Position numbers and translations under genes: made by a program. Shown here piece after piece: positions 21,310-34,862 of a stretch of DNA of 64,000 nt (its first letter is position 1; the number at the start of each line of letters is the position of its first letter). Under the pieces are notes generated by a model. That model was not told the DNA's origin and made no database searches. It saw nothing but the letters and a program-made list of their open reading frames with translations. This DNA is from Prosopocoilus inquinatus (lineage: Eukaryota; Arthropoda; Insecta; Coleoptera; Lucanidae): assembly GCA_036172665.1 (NCBI GenBank), contig JAYKNF010000013.1, positions 4,278,001 through 4,342,000 of the forward strand, written 5' to 3'.

Positions 21310-23142
21310 AAACCCGGGTTGTCGCGTATCAAACGAAAGGTCTCGCCGAGCGGCGACGGAAAATCGCGTCGGTTCGATTTTTCGATCGAAGATGGCGCTG
21401 CAATGATCGAAATCGAACGCGTCGAACGTAAACCCGGATTGTCGCGTATCAAACGAAAGGTCTCGCCGAGCGGCGACGGAAAATCGCGTCGGTTCGATTT
21501 CTCGATCGAAGATGGCGCTGCAATGATCGAAATCGGACGCGTCGAACGTAAACCCGGGTTGTCGCATATCAAACGAAAGGTCTCGCCGAGCGGCGACGGA
21601 AAATCGCGTCGGTTCGATTTTTCGATCGAAGATGGCGCTGCAATGATCGAAATCGGACGCGTCGAACGTAAACCCGGGTTGTCGCGTATCAAACGAAAGG
21701 TCTCGCCGAGCGGCGACGGAAAATCGCGTCGGTTCGATTTTTCGATCGAAGATGGCGCTGCAATGATCGAAATCGAACGCGTCGAACGTAAACCCGGATT
21801 GTCGCGTATCAAACGAAAGGTCTCGCCGAGCGGCGACGGAAAATCGCGTCGGTTCTATTTTTCGATCGAAGATGGCGCTGCAATGATCGAAACTGGACGC
21901 GTCGAACGTAAACCCGGGTTGTCGCGCATCAAACGAAAGGTCTCGCCGAGCGGCGACGGAAAATCGCATCGGTTCGATTTTTCGATTGAAGATGGCGCTG
22001 CAGTGATCGAAACTGTACGCATCGAACGTAAACCCGGGTTGTCGCGCATCAAACGAAAGGTCTCGCCGAGCGGCGACGGAAAATCGCGTCGGTTCGATTT
22101 TTCGATCGAAGATGGCGCTGCAATTATCGAAACTGGACGCGTCGAACGTAAACCCGGGTTGTCGCGCATCAAACGAAAGGTCTCACCGAGCGGCGACGGA
22201 AAATGGCGTCGGTTCGATTTTTCGATCGAAGATGGCGCTGCAATGATCGAAATCGGACGCGTCGAACGTAAACCCGGGTTGTCGCGTATCAAACGAAAGG
22301 TCTCGCCGAGCGGCGACGGAAAATCGCGTCGGTTCGATTTTTCGATCGAAGATGGCGCTGCAATGATCGATATCGGACGCGTCGAACGTAAACCCGGGTT
22401 GTCGCGTATCAAACGAAAGGTCTCGTCGAGCGGCGACGGAAAATCGCGTCGGTTCGATTTTTCGATCGAAGATGGCGCTGCAATGATCGAAATCGAACGC
22501 GTCGAACGTAAACCCGGGTTGTCGCATATCAAACGAAAGGTCTCGCCGAGCGGCGACGGAAAATCGCGTCGGTTCGATTTTTCGAGCGAAGATGGCGCTG
22601 CAATGATCGAAATCGGACGCGTCGAACGTAAACCCGGATTGTCGCGTATCAAACGAAAGGTCTCGCCGAGCGGCGACGGAAAATCGCGTCGGTTTGATTT
22701 TTCGATCGAAGATGGCGCTGCAATGATCGAAATCGGACGCGTCGAACGTAAACCCGGGTTGTCGCATATCAAACGAAAGGTCTCGCCGAGCGGTGACGGA
22801 AAATCGCGTCGGTTCGATTTTTCGATCGAACATGGCGCTGCAATGATCGAAATCGAACGCGTCGAACGTAAACCCGGATTGTCGCGTATCAAACGAAAGG
22901 TCTCGCCGAGCGGCGACGGAAAATCGCGTCGGTTCGATTTTTCGATCGAAGATGGCGCTGCAATGATCGAAATCGGACGCGTCGAACGTAAACCCGGGTT
23001 GTCGCGCATAAAACGAAAGGTCTCGCCGAGCGGCGACGGAAAATCGCGTCGGTTCGATTTTTCGATCGAAGATGGCGCTGCAATGATCGAAATCGGACGC
23101 GTCGAACGTAAACCCGGATTGTCGCCTATCAAACGAAAGGTC
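21310..23142 (+). repeat. T4 block b: ~15.3 x 120-bp repeats, frame intact
   Basis: Linker-led block with an open + frame to TAA 23143-23145, but no ATG at its head. Penultimate gcataaaacg signature present. Confidence 0.97.
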
Positions 23143-23884
23143 TAAATCGATCGCGTCGAATTCTTTCCGACGTAGAAGAAAGTAGCTTTACGAACGTAAC
23201 GTTTACCACATGGCGAGAGATATACGGGGTGATATCGAAAATGTGACACGAACGCGTGTGTAACAGTGAAAAAGTGTTTCCACTGAAAAAAAGTAAGTGT
23301 TAAAAACAACTGAAAACCTCCAAATTCCATTTCTCCGATGTTACTCCGGTAATCGGAAAAAAGGTTATAAGACGATCGCGGCGGCGGCGGCGGCGTCGTT
23401 TTGCCGGTTAAATTCTTCACGATTTGCATTGTGCCGTCGCGTGTACGCTCGACCGAACGCATCGAGATTTTGACGGAGCTCATTTGAATTTGCCGCCGCG
23501 TAAAAGATGGGATCGACGAGGGTTGGTTGGCAACTATCGCACGACACGCGCAGTAAGGAAACCTTGACACTTGACATATGTAATATTATATATCTGTACG
23601 GCCAGTCGTGGGGCCGGAGCACCGGTGGTCGAAAGGGAGGGGGGGCGTACTGCCTATCGACAGTGATCTAACCTGAGAGCGACGCGCGAACTCTTTCGCG
23701 TGTGTCGTGTTACGCCGGCAGTCGGCCCGGCGGCGGAGAGAGTACGTACGCCGCCGGTCGAACGTGACCTAATCTAAAGCCGCCGACGCGATCTCTTTCG
23801 CCGCGCGGACGCGTTCGAACATAATTTCGACCGTACATATTACGTAAATAGATGAATAAAGGAGGCTTTGGATGTTCGTTTGTG
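23143..23884 (+). terminator. T4 742-bp tail with poly(A) signal
   Basis: AATAAA at 23855-23860; ggtcgaaaggg variant shared with the T3 and T11 tails. Confidence 0.6.
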
Positions 23885-24846
23885 ATTAAAAAAAAATGCG
23901 AGCGCGGGGAGGTCGATTCGTTCGCTCTCCGGCCGGCAATTAAAGCGGGAAATTTAAGGGAAAAAATTGAAAAAAATCGATAAAAATTTAAAAAATTAAA
24001 AATTAAGAGAACGGGAAAATTGAACAAATTGGGGAAAAATATTCAAAATTTCGGGGGGAAATTTAAAAAAATCGAGAAAAATCGACAAGAATTCTAAAAA
24101 TTAGGGAAACGGATTTCTTAAGTTTCCCAACTTTTTTAAAACATTTCATCACTTCTTACATTTTCCTTCACTTTTTTTCGAAAATTGTTCAAGGTCAACC
24201 CAACCGACGCCAACCCAAGCGAGGCCAACCCAGACGGCGAAAAAAAATTTAAAAATTAGGAGAACGGAAAAATTGGGGAAAAATATTCAAAATTTCGGGA
24301 AAAAATTGAAAAAATCGAAAAAAATAGGAAAAAATTCTAAGAATAGAGGAAGCCGATTATTGACGTTTTACAACTTTTTTAAAACATTTTTCCTCACTTT
24401 CTCTTACATATTCCTTAACTCTTTTTTTTTTAATTGTTCAAGGTCAACTCAAATGGCGCCAACCCAAGCGAGGTCAACCCAGATGACAGAAAAATTTTAT
24501 TTTAAAGTAAACGAAAAAATTTAAAGAATTAGGGAAAAATGTAGTAAATTTCGAGAAAAAATTGAAAAAGATCGAAAAAAAATGGAAAAAATTCTAAAAA
24601 TTAAGGAAACCGATTTCTTAAGTTTTCCAACAATTTTTCTCACTTTTTCTTAAACTTTCCTTCCCTTTCTGTTGTAAAATTGTTCAAGGTGAACCCAACC
24701 GACGCCAACCCAAGCGAGGCCAACCCAGACGGCGAAAAAAAAATTATAAATTAGGAGAACGGAAAAATTGAAAAAATTGGGGAAAAATACTCAAAATTTC
24801 GAAAATTAGAAAAATCAATTCTTAAAGTTTTCCAACATTCTTCCAA
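23885..24846. repeat. AT-rich spacer T4/T5
   Basis: Near copy of spacer T3/T4 (gaacgggaaaattg) with a private caaatggcgcc. No gene seen. Confidence 0.9.
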
Positions 24847-25033
24847 GTCCCTAGGTGCCGCGAGCCCCCAAAGGCTAGCGGCCCAAACAGCGCGCAGCGC
24901 TCTCACCTCTTCCGTCCAAACGAAACCTCCGTCTATACAAAGCCTCTGTCCACACAAGCCTCTGTTCATACCCACAAGTGGGCGGAGCGTAGCGGATCCC
25001 ACTTGTCATATATAAGAAAAGAAACTCGGAAAA
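24847..25033 (+). promoter_or_regulatory. T5 promoter block
   Basis: Inverted repeat within 24974-25006; TATATAAG at 25009-25016. Confidence 0.65.
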
Positions 25034-25063
25034 GTGTACTTAAGGGGTTCCTATGGCGCCGCA

Positions 25064-25122
25064 ATGATCGAAATCGGTCGCGTAGAACGTAAACCCGGGT
25101 TGTCGCGTATCAAACGAAAGGT
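25064..25122 (+). repeat. T5 block a: single half repeat, truncated
   Basis: Same deletion junction as T4, so T4 and T5 heads are copies of one event. The ORF from 25064 stops at 25135. Confidence 0.95.
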
Positions 25123-25243
25123 TAAAAACAACTGAAAACCTCCAAATTCCATTTCTCCGATGTTACTCCGGTAATCGGAAAAAAGGTTATAAGACGATCG
25201 CGGCGGCGGCGGCGGCGTCGTTTTGCCGGTTAAATTCTTCACG
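25123..25243 (+). repeat. T5 a/b linker, shortened
   Basis: 121 bp, same 158-bp deletion as in T4. Confidence 0.93.
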
Positions 25244-26716
25244 AAACCCGGGTTGTCGCGTATCAAACGAAAGGTCTCGCCGAGCGGCGACGGAAAATCG
25301 CGTCGGTTCGATTTTTCGATCGAAGATGGCGCTGCAATGATCGAAATCGAACGCGTCGAACGTAAACCCGGATTGTCGCGTATCAAACGAAAGGTCTCGC
25401 CGAGCGGCGACGGAAAATCGCGTCGGTTCGATTTCTCGATCGAAGATGGCGCTGCAATGATCGAAATCGGACGCGTCGAACGTAAACCCGGGTTGTCGCA
25501 TATCAAACGAAAGGTCTCGCCGAGCGGCGACGGAAAATCGCGTCGGTTCGATTTTTCGATCGAAGATGGCGCTGCAATGATCGAAATCGGACGCGTCGAA
25601 CGTAAACCCGGGTTGTCGCGTATCAAACGAAAGGTCTCGCCGAGCGGCGACGGAAAATCGCGTCGGTTCGATTTTTCGATCGAAGATGGCGCTGCAATGA
25701 TCGAAATCGAACGCGTCGAACGTAAACCCGGATTGTCGCGTATCAAACGAAAGGTCTCGCCGAGCGGCGACGGAAAATCGCGTCGGTTCTATTTTTCGAT
25801 CGAAGATGGCGCTGCAATGATCGAAACTGGACGCGTCGAACGTAAACCCGGGTTGTCGCGCATCAAACGAAAGGTCTCGCCGAGCGGCGACGGAAAATCG
25901 CGTCGGTTCGATTTTTCGATTGAAGATGGCGCTGCAGTGATCGAAACTGTACGCATCGAACGTAAACCCGGGTTGTCGCGTATCAAACGAAAGGTCTCGC
26001 CGAGCGGCGACGGAAAATCGCGTCGGTTCGATTTTTCGATCGAAGATGGCGCTGCAATTATCGAAACTGGACGCGTCGAACGTAAACCCGGGTTGTCGCG
26101 CATCAAACGAAAGGTCTCACCGAGCGGCGACGGAAAATGGCGTCGGTTCGATTTTTCGATCGAAGATGGCGCTGCAATGATCGAAATCGGACGCGTCGAA
26201 CGTAAACCCGGGTTGTCGCGTATCAAACGAAAGGTCTCGCCGAGCGGCGACGGAAAATCGCGTCGGTTCGATTTTTCGATCGAAGATGGCGCTGCAATGA
26301 TCGATATCGGACGCGTCGAACGTAAACCCGGGTTGTCGCGTATCAAACGAAAGGTCTCGTCGAGCGGCGACGGAAAATCGCGTCGGTTCGATTTTTCGAT
26401 CGAAGATGGCGCTGCAATGATCGAAATCGAACGCGTCGAACGTAAACCCGGGTTGTCGCATATCAAACGAAAGGTCTCGCCGAGCGGCGACGGAAAATCG
26501 CGTCGGTTCGATTTTTCGAGCGAAGATGGCGCTGCGATGATCGAAATCGGACGCGTCGAACGTAAACCCGGATTGTCGCGTATCAAACGAAAGGTCTCGC
26601 CGAGCGGCGACGGAAAGTCGCGTCGGTTCGATTTTTCGATCGAACATGGCGCTACAATGATCGAAATCGGACGCGTCGAACGTAAACCCGGATTGTCGCC
26701 TATCAAACGAAAGGTC
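25244..26716 (+). repeat. T5 block b: ~12.3 x 120-bp repeats
   Basis: Open + frame to 26719. The first part matches T4b at an offset of 3934 bp; the end (gaacatggcgctacaatg) matches the end of T2a. Confidence 0.97.
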
Positions 26717-26995
26717 TAAATCGATCGCGTCGAATTCTTTCCGACGTAGAAGAAAGTAGCTTTACGAACGTAACGTTTACCACACGGCGAGAGATATACG
26801 GGGTGATATCGAGAATGTGACCCGAACGCGTGTGTAACAGTGAAAAAGTGTTTCCACTGAAAAAAAGTAAGTGTTAAAAACAACTGAAAACCTCCAAATT
26901 CCATTTCTCCGATGTTACTCCGGTAATCGGAAAAAAGGTTATAAGACGATCGCGGCGGCGGCGGCGGTGTCGTTTTGCCGGTTAAATTCTTCACG
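26717..26995 (+). repeat. T5 b/c linker
   Basis: 279 bp; gtgacccg/ggcggtgtcg variant. Confidence 0.93.
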
Positions 26996-27868
26996 AAACC
27001 CGGGTTGTCGCGTATCAAACGAAAGGTCTCGCCGAGCGGCGACGGAAAATCGCGTCGGTTCGATTTTTCGATCGAAGATGGCGCTGCAATGATCGAAATC
27101 GAACGCGTCGAACGTAAACCCGGATTGTCGCGTATCAAACGAAAGGTCTCGCCGAGCGGCGACGGAAAATCGCGTCGGTTCGATTTCTCGATCGAAGATG
27201 GCGCTGCAATGATCGAAATCGGACGCGTCGAACGTAAACCCGGGTTGTCGCATATCAAACGAAAGGTCTCGCCGAGCGGCGACGGAAAATCGCGTCGGTT
27301 CGATTTTTCGATCGAAGATGGCGCTGCAATGATCGAAATCGGACGCGTCGAACGTAAACCCGGGTTGTCGCGTATCAAACGAAAGGTCTCGCCGAGCGGC
27401 GACGGAAAATCGCGTTGGTTCGATTTTTCGATCGAAGATGGCGCTGCAATGATCGATATCGGACGCGTCGAACGTAAACCCGGGTTGTCGCGTATCAAAC
27501 GAAAGGTCTCGTCGAGCGGCGACGGAAAATCGCGTCGGTTCGATTTTTCGATCGAAGATGGCGCTGCAATGATCGAAATCGAACGCGTCGAACGTAAACC
27601 CGGGTTGTCGCATATCAAACGAAAGGTCTCGCCGAGCGGCGACGGAAAATCGCGTCGGTTCGATTTTTCGAGCGAAGATGGCGCTGCAATGATCGAAATC
27701 GGACGCGTCGAACGTAAACCCGGATTGTCGCGTATCAAACGAAAGGTCTCGCCGAGCGGCGACGGAAAGTCGCGTCGGTTCGATTTTCCGATCGAACATG
27801 GCGCTACAATGATCGAAATCGGACGCGTCGAACGTAAACCCGGATTGTCGCCTATCAAACGAAAGGTC
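26996..27868 (+). repeat. T5 block c: ~7.3 x 120-bp repeats
   Basis: Open + frame. A shortened version of block b with the same ending, consistent with duplication of a linker-plus-block unit. Private changes cgttggttc and gattttccgatc. Confidence 0.97.
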
Positions 27869-28147
27869 TAAATCGATCGCGTCGAATTCTTTCCGACGTA
27901 GAAGAAAGTAGCTTTACGAACGTAACGTTTACCACACGGCGAGAGATATACGGGGTGATATCGAGAATGTGACCCGAACGCGTGTGTAACAGTGAAAAAG
28001 TGTTTCCACTGAAAAAAAGTAAGTGTTAAAAACAACTGAAAACCTCCAAATTCCATTTCTCCGATGTTACTCCGGTAATCGGAAAAAAGGTTATAAGACG
28101 ATCGCGGCGGCGGCGGCGGTGTCGTTTTGCCGGTTAAATTCTTCACG
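27869..28147 (+). repeat. T5 c/d linker
   Basis: 279 bp; same variant class as b/c. Confidence 0.93.
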
Positions 28148-31100
28148 AAACCCGGGTTGTCGCGTATCAAACGAAAGGTCTCGCCGAGCGGCGACGGAAA
28201 ATCGCGTCGGTTCGATTTTTCGATCGAAGATGGCGCTGCAATGATCGAAATCGAACGCGTCGAACGTAAACCCGGATTGTCGCGTATCAAACGAAAGGTC
28301 TCGCCGAGCGGCGACGGAAAATCGCGTCGGTTCGATTTCTCGATCGAAGATGGCGCTGCAATGATCGAAATCGGACGCGTCGAACGTAAACCCGGGTTGT
28401 CGCATATCAAACGAAAGGTCTCGCCGAGCGGCGACGGAAAATCGCGTCGGTTCGATTTTTCGATCGAAGATGGCGCTGCAATGATCGAAATCGGACGCGT
28501 CGAACGTAAACCCGGGTTGTCGCGTATCAAACGAAAGGTCTCGCCGAGCGGCGACGGAAAATCGCGTCGGTTCGATTTTTCGATCGAAGATGGCGCTGCA
28601 ATGATCGAAATCGAACGCGTCGAACGTAAACCCGGATTGTCGCGTATCAAACGAAAGGTCTCGCCGAGCGGCGACGGAAAATCGCGTCGGTTCTATTTTT
28701 CGATCGAAGATGGCGCTGCAATGATCGAAACTGGACGCGTCGAACGTAAACCCGGGTTGTCGCGCATCAAACGAAAGGTCTCGCCGAGCGGCGACGGAAA
28801 ATCGCGTCGGTTCGATTTTTCGATTGAAGATGGCGCTGCAGTGATCGAAACTGTACGCATCGAACGTAAACCCGGGTTGTCGCGCATCAAACGAAAGGTC
28901 TCGCCGAGCGGCGACGGAAAATCGCGTCGGTTCGATTTTTCGATGGAAGATGGCGCTGCAATTATCGAAACTGGACGCGTCGAACGTAAACCCGGGTTGT
29001 CGCGCATCAAACGAAAGGTCTCGCCGAGCGGCGACGGAAAATGGCGTCGGTTCAATTTTTCGATTGAAGATGGCGCTGCAATGATCGAAATCGGACGCGT
29101 CGAACGTAAACCCGGGTTGTCGCGTATCAAACGAAAGGTCTCGCCGAGCGGCGACGGAAAATGGCGTCGGTTCGATTTTTCGATCGAAGATGGCGCTGCA
29201 ATGATCGATATCGGACGCTTCGAACGTAAACCCGGGTTGTCGCGTATCAAACGAAAGGTCTCGCCGAGCGGCGACGGAAAATCGCGTCGGTTCGATTTTT
29301 CGATCGAAGATGGCGCTGCAATGATCGAAATCGGACGCGTCGAACGTAAACCCGGGTTGTCGCATATCAAACGAAAGGTCTCGCCGAGCGGTGACGGAAA
29401 ATCGCGTCGGTTCGATTTTTCGATCGAACATGGCGCTGCAATGATCGAAATCGAACGCGTCGAACGTAAACCCGGATTGTCGCGTATCAAACGAAAGGTC
29501 TCGCCGAGCGGCGACGGAAAATCGCGTCGGTTCGATTTTTCGATCGAAGATGGCGCTGCAATGATCGAAATCGAACGCGTCGAACGTAAACCCGGATTGT
29601 CGCGTATCAAACGAAAGGTCTCGCCGAGCGGCGACGGCAAATCGCGTCGGTTCGATTTCTCGATCGAAGATGGCGCTGCAATGATCGAAATCGGACGCGT
29701 CGAACGTAAACCCGGGTTGTCGCATATCAAACGAAAGGTCTCGCCGAGCGGCGACGGAAAATCGCGTCGGTTCGATTTTTCGATCGAAGATGGCGCTGCA
29801 ATGATCGAAATCGGACGCGTCGAACGTAAACCCGGGTTGTCGCGTATCAAACGAAAGGTCTCGCCGAGCGGCGACGGAAAATCGCGTCGGTTCGATTTTT
29901 CGATCGAAGATGGCGCTGCAATGATCGAAATCGAACGCGTCGAACGTAAACCCGGATTGTCGCGTATCAAACGAAAGGTCTCGCCGAGCGGCGACGGAAA
30001 ATCGCGTCGGTACTATTTTTCGATCGAAGATGGCGCTGCAATGATCGAAACTGGACGCGTCGAGCGTAAACCCGGGTTGTCGCGCATCAAACGAAAGGTC
30101 TCGCCGAGCGGCGACGGAAAATCGCGTCGGTTCGATTTTTCGATTGAAGATGGCGCTGCAGTGATCGAAACTGTACGCATCGAACGTAAACCCGGGTTGT
30201 CGCGCATCAAACGAAAGGTCTCGCCGAGCGGCGACGGAAAATCGCGTCGGTTCGATTTTTCGATGGAAGATGGCGCTGCAATTATCGAAACTGGACGCGT
30301 CGAACGTAAACCCGGGTTGTCGCGCATCAAACGAAAGGTCTCGCCGAGCGGCGACGGAAAATGGCGTCGGTTCAATTTTTCGATCGAAGATGGCGCTGCA
30401 ATGATCGAAATCGGACGCGTCGAACGTAAACCCGGGTTGTCGCGTATCAAACGAAAGGTCTCGCCGAGCGGCGACGGAAAATGGCGTCGGTTCGATTTTT
30501 CGATCGAAGATGGCGCTGCAATGATCGATATCGGACGCGTCGAACGTAAACCCGGGTTGTCGCGTATCAAACGAAAGGTCTCGCCGAGCGGCGACAGAAA
30601 ATCGCGTCGGTTCGATTTTTCGATCGAAGATGGCGCTGCAATGATCGAAATCGAACGCGTCGAACGTAAACCCGGGTTGTCGCATATCAAACGAAAGGTC
30701 TCGCCGAGCGGCGACGGAAAATCGCGTCGGTTCGATTTTTCGATCGAAGATGGCGCTGCAATGATCGAAACTGGACGCGTCGACGTAAACCCGGGTTGTC
30801 GCGCATCAAACGAAAGGTCTCGCCGTGCGGCGACGGAAAATCGCGTCGGTTCGATTTTTCGATCGAAGATGGCGCTGCAATGATCGAAACTGGACGCGTC
30901 GAACGTAAACCCGGGTTGTCGCGCATCAAACGAAAGGTCTCGCCGAGCGGCGACGGAAAATCGCGTCGGTTCGATTTTTCGATCGAAGATGGCGCTGCAA
31001 TGATCGAAATCGGACGCGTCGAACGTAAACCCGGGTTGTCGCATATCAAACGAAAGGTCTCGCCGAGCGGTGACGGAAAATCGCGTCGGTTCGATTTTTC

Positions 31101-31419
31101 GATCGAACATGGCGCTGCAATGATCGAAATCGAACGCGTCGAACGTAAACCCGGATTGTCGCGTATCAAACGAAAGGTCTCGCCGAGCGGCGACGGAAAA
31201 TCGCGTCGGTTCGATTTTTCGATCGAAGATGGCGCTGCAATGATCGAAATCGGACGCGTCGAACGTAAACCCGGGTTGTCGCGCATAAAACGAAAGGTCT
31301 CGCCGAGCGGCGACGGAAAATCGCGTCGGTTCGATTTTTCGATCGAAGATGGCGCTGCAATGATCGAAATCGGACGCGTCGAACGTAAACCCGGATTGTC
31401 GCCTATCAAACGAAAGGTC
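28148..31419 (+). repeat. T5 block d: ~27.3 x 120-bp repeats, frameshifted
   Basis: An 11-repeat higher-order unit is visible: the marker ttcaatttttcgat recurs near 29052 and 30372, 1320 bp apart. A 1-base deletion at 30781-30784 (gtcgacgtaaac for gtcgaacgtaaac) shifts the + frame, which then stops at 30883. Confidence 0.97.
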
Positions 31420-32161
31420 TAAATCGATCGCGTCGAATTCTTTCCGACGTAGAAGAAAGTAGCTTTACGAACGTAACGTTTACCACATGGCGAGAGATAT
31501 ACGGGGTGATATCGAAAATGTGACACGAACGCGTGTGTAACAGTGAAAAAGTGTTTCCACTGAAAAAAAGTAAGTGTTAAAAACAACTGAAAACCTCCAA
31601 ATTCCATTTCTCCGATGTTACTCCGGTAATCGGAAAAAAGGTTATAAGACGATCGCGGCGGCGGCGGCGGCGTCGTTTTGCCGGTTAAATTCTTCACGAT
31701 TTGCATTGTGCCGTCGCGTGTACGCTCGACCGAACGCATCGAGATTTTGACGGAGCTCATTTGAATTTGCCGCCGCGTAAAAGATGGGATCGACGAGGGT
31801 TGGTTGGCAACTATCGCACGACACGCGCAGTAAGGAAACCTTGACACTTGACATATGTAATATTATATATCTGTACGGCCAGTCGTGGGGCCGGAGCACC
31901 GGTGGTCGGAAGGGAGGGGGGGCGTGCTGCCTATCGACAGTGATCTAACCTGAAAGCGACGCGCGAACTCTTTCGCGTGTGTCGTGTTACGCCGGCAGTC
32001 GGCCCGGCGGCGGAGGTAGTACGTGCGCCGCCGGTCGAACGTGACCTAATCTAAAGCCGCCGACGCGATCTCTTTCGCCGCGCGGACGCGTTCGAACATT
32101 ATTTCGACCGTACATATTACGTAAATAGATGAATAAAGGAGGCTTTGGATGTTCGTTTGTG
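31420..32161 (+). terminator. T5 742-bp tail with poly(A) signal
   Basis: AATAAA at 32132-32137. Private changes ggcggaggtagtacgtgcgc and gaacattattt. Confidence 0.6.
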
Positions 32162-33124
32162 ATTAAAAAAAAATGCGAGCGCGGGGAGGTCGATTCGTTC
32201 GCTCTCCGGCCGGCAATTAAAGCGGGAAATTTAAGGGAAAAAATTGAAAAAAATCGATAAAAATTTTAAAAAATTAAAAATTAAGAGAACGGAAAAATTG
32301 AACAAATTGGGGAAAAATATTCAAAATTTCGGGGGGAAATTTAAAAAAATCGAGAAAAATCGACAAGAATTCTAAAAATTAGGGAAACGGATTTCTTAAG
32401 TTTCCCAACTTTTTTAAAACATTTCATCACTTCTTACATTTTCCTTCACTTTTTTTCGAAAATTGTTCAAGGTCAACCCAACCGACGCCAACCCAAGCGA
32501 GGCCAACCCAGACGGCGAAAAAAAATTTAAAAATTAGGAGAACGGAAAAATTGGGGAAAAATATTCAAAATTTCGGGAAAAAATTGAAAAAATCGAAAAA
32601 AATAGGAAAAAATTCTAAGAATAGAGGAAGCCGATTATTGACGTTTTACAACTTTTTTAAAACATTTTTCCTCATTTTCTCTTACATATTCCTTAACTCT
32701 TTTTTTTTTAATTGTTCAAGGTCAACTCAAACGGCGCCAACCCAAGCGAGGTCAACCCAGATGACAGAAAAATTTTATTTTAAAGTAAACGAAAAAATTT
32801 AAAGAATTAGGGAAAAATGTAGTAAATTTCGAGAAAAAATTGAAAAAGATCGAAAAAAAATGGAAAAAATTCTAAAAATTAAGGAAACCGATTTCTTAAG
32901 TTTTCCAACAATTTTTCTCACTTTTTCTTAAACTTTCCTTCCCTTTCTGTTGTAAAATTGTTCAAGGTGAACCCAACCGACGCCAACCCAAGCGAGGCCA
33001 ACCCAGACGGCGAAAAAAAAATTATAAATTAGGAGAACGGAAAAATTGAAAAAATTGGGGAAAAATACTCAAAATTTCGAAAATTAGAAAAATCAATTCT
33101 TAAAGTTTTCCAACATTCTTCCAA
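32162..33124. repeat. AT-rich spacer T5/T6
   Basis: Common form of the spacer with three subrepeats. No gene seen. Confidence 0.9.
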
Positions 33125-33311
33125 GTCCCTAGGTGCCGCGAGCCCCCAAAGGCTAGCGGCCCAAACAGCGCGCAGCGCTCTCACCTCTTCCGTCCAAACG
33201 AAACCTCCGTCTATACAAAGCCTCTGTCCACACAAGCCTCTGTTCATACCCACAAGTGGGCGGAGCGTAGCGGATCCCACTTGTCATATATAAGAAAAGA
33301 AACTCGGAAAA
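33125..33311 (+). promoter_or_regulatory. T6 promoter block
   Basis: Inverted repeat within 33252-33284; TATATAAG at 33287-33294. Confidence 0.65.
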
Positions 33312-33341
33312 GTGTACTTAAGGGGTTCCTATGGCGCCGCA

Positions 33342-34121
33342 ATGATCGAAATCGGTCGCGTAGAACGTAAACCCGGGTTGTCGCGTATCAAACGAAAGGT
33401 CTCGCCGAGCGGCGACGGAAAATCGCGTCGGTTCGATTTTTCGATCGAAGATGGCGCTGCAATGATCGAAATCGGACGCGTCGAACGTAAACCCGGATTG
33501 TCGCGTATCAAACGAAAGGTCTCGCCGAGCGGCGACGGAAAATGGCGTCGGTTCGATTTTTCGATCGAAGATGGCGCTGCAATGATCGATATCGGACGCG
33601 TCGAACGTAAACCCGGGTTGTCGCGTATCAAACGAAAGGTCTCGCCGAGCGGCGACGGAAAATCGCGTCGGTTCGATTTTTCGATCGAAGATGGCGCTGC
33701 AATGATCGAAATCGAACGCGTCGAACGTAAACCCGGGTTGTCGCATATCAAACGAAAGGTCTCGCCGAGCGGCGACGGAAAATCGCGTCGGTTCGATTTT
33801 TCGATCGAAGATGGCGCTGCAATGATCGAAACTGGACGCGTCGAACGTAAACCCGGATTGTCGCGTATCAAACGAAAGGTCTCGCCGAGCGGCGACGGAA
33901 AATCGCGTCGGTTCGATTTTTCGATCGAAGATGGCGCTGCAATGATCGAAATCGGACGCGTCGAACGTAAACCCGGGTTGTCGCGCATAAAACGAAAGGT
34001 CTCGCCGAGCGGCGACGGAAAATCGCGTCGGTTCGATTTTTCGATCGAAGATGGCGCTGCAATGATCGAAATCGGACGCGTCGAACGTAAACCCGGATTG
34101 TCGCCTATCAAACGAAAGGTC
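33342..34121 (+). repeat. T6 single block: ~6.5 x 120-bp repeats
   Basis: Promoter-led block that runs straight into the tail with no internal linker. Intact + ORF from ATG 33342 to 34124 (260 codons). Penultimate gcataaaacg signature present. Confidence 0.97.
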
Positions 34122-34862
34122 TAAATCGACCGCGTCGAATTCTTTCCGACGTAGAAGAAAGTAGCTTTACGAACGTAACGTTTACCACATGGCGAGAGAT
34201 ATACGGGGTGATATCGAAAATGTGACACGAACGCGTGTGTAACAGTGAAAAAGTGTTTCCACTGAAAAAAAGTAAGTGTTAAAAACAACTGAAAACCTCC
34301 AAATTCCATTTCTCCGATGTTACTCCGGTAATCGGAAAAAAGGTTATAAGACGATCGCGGCGGCGGCGGCGGCGTCGTTTTGCCGGTTAAATTCTTCACG
34401 ATTTGCATTGTGCCGTCGCGTGTACGCTCGACCGAACGCATCGAGATTTTGACGGAGCTCATTTGAATTTGCCGCCGCGTAAAAGATGGGATCGACGAGG
34501 GTTGGTTGGCAACTATCGCACGACACGCGCAGTAAGGAAACCTTGACACTTGACATATGTAATATTATATATCTGTACGGCCAGTCGTGGGGCCGGAGCA
34601 CCGGTGGTCGGAAGGGGGGGGGGCGTACTGCCTATCGACAGTGATCTAACCTGAGAGCGACGCGCGAACTCTTTCGCGTGTGTCGTGTTACGCCGGCAGT
34701 CGGCCCGGCGGCGGAGAGAGTACGTACGCCGCCGGTCGAACGTGACCTAATCTAAAGCCGCCGACGCGATCTCTTTCGCCGCGCGGACGCGTTCGAACAT
34801 AATTTCGACCGTACATATTACGTAAATAGATGAATAAAGGAGGCTTTGGATGTTCGTTTGTG
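34122..34862 (+). terminator. T6 741-bp tail with poly(A) signal
   Basis: AATAAA at 34833-34838. One base shorter than the others because the gggaggggggg tract has become an uninterrupted run of ten G. Confidence 0.6.
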
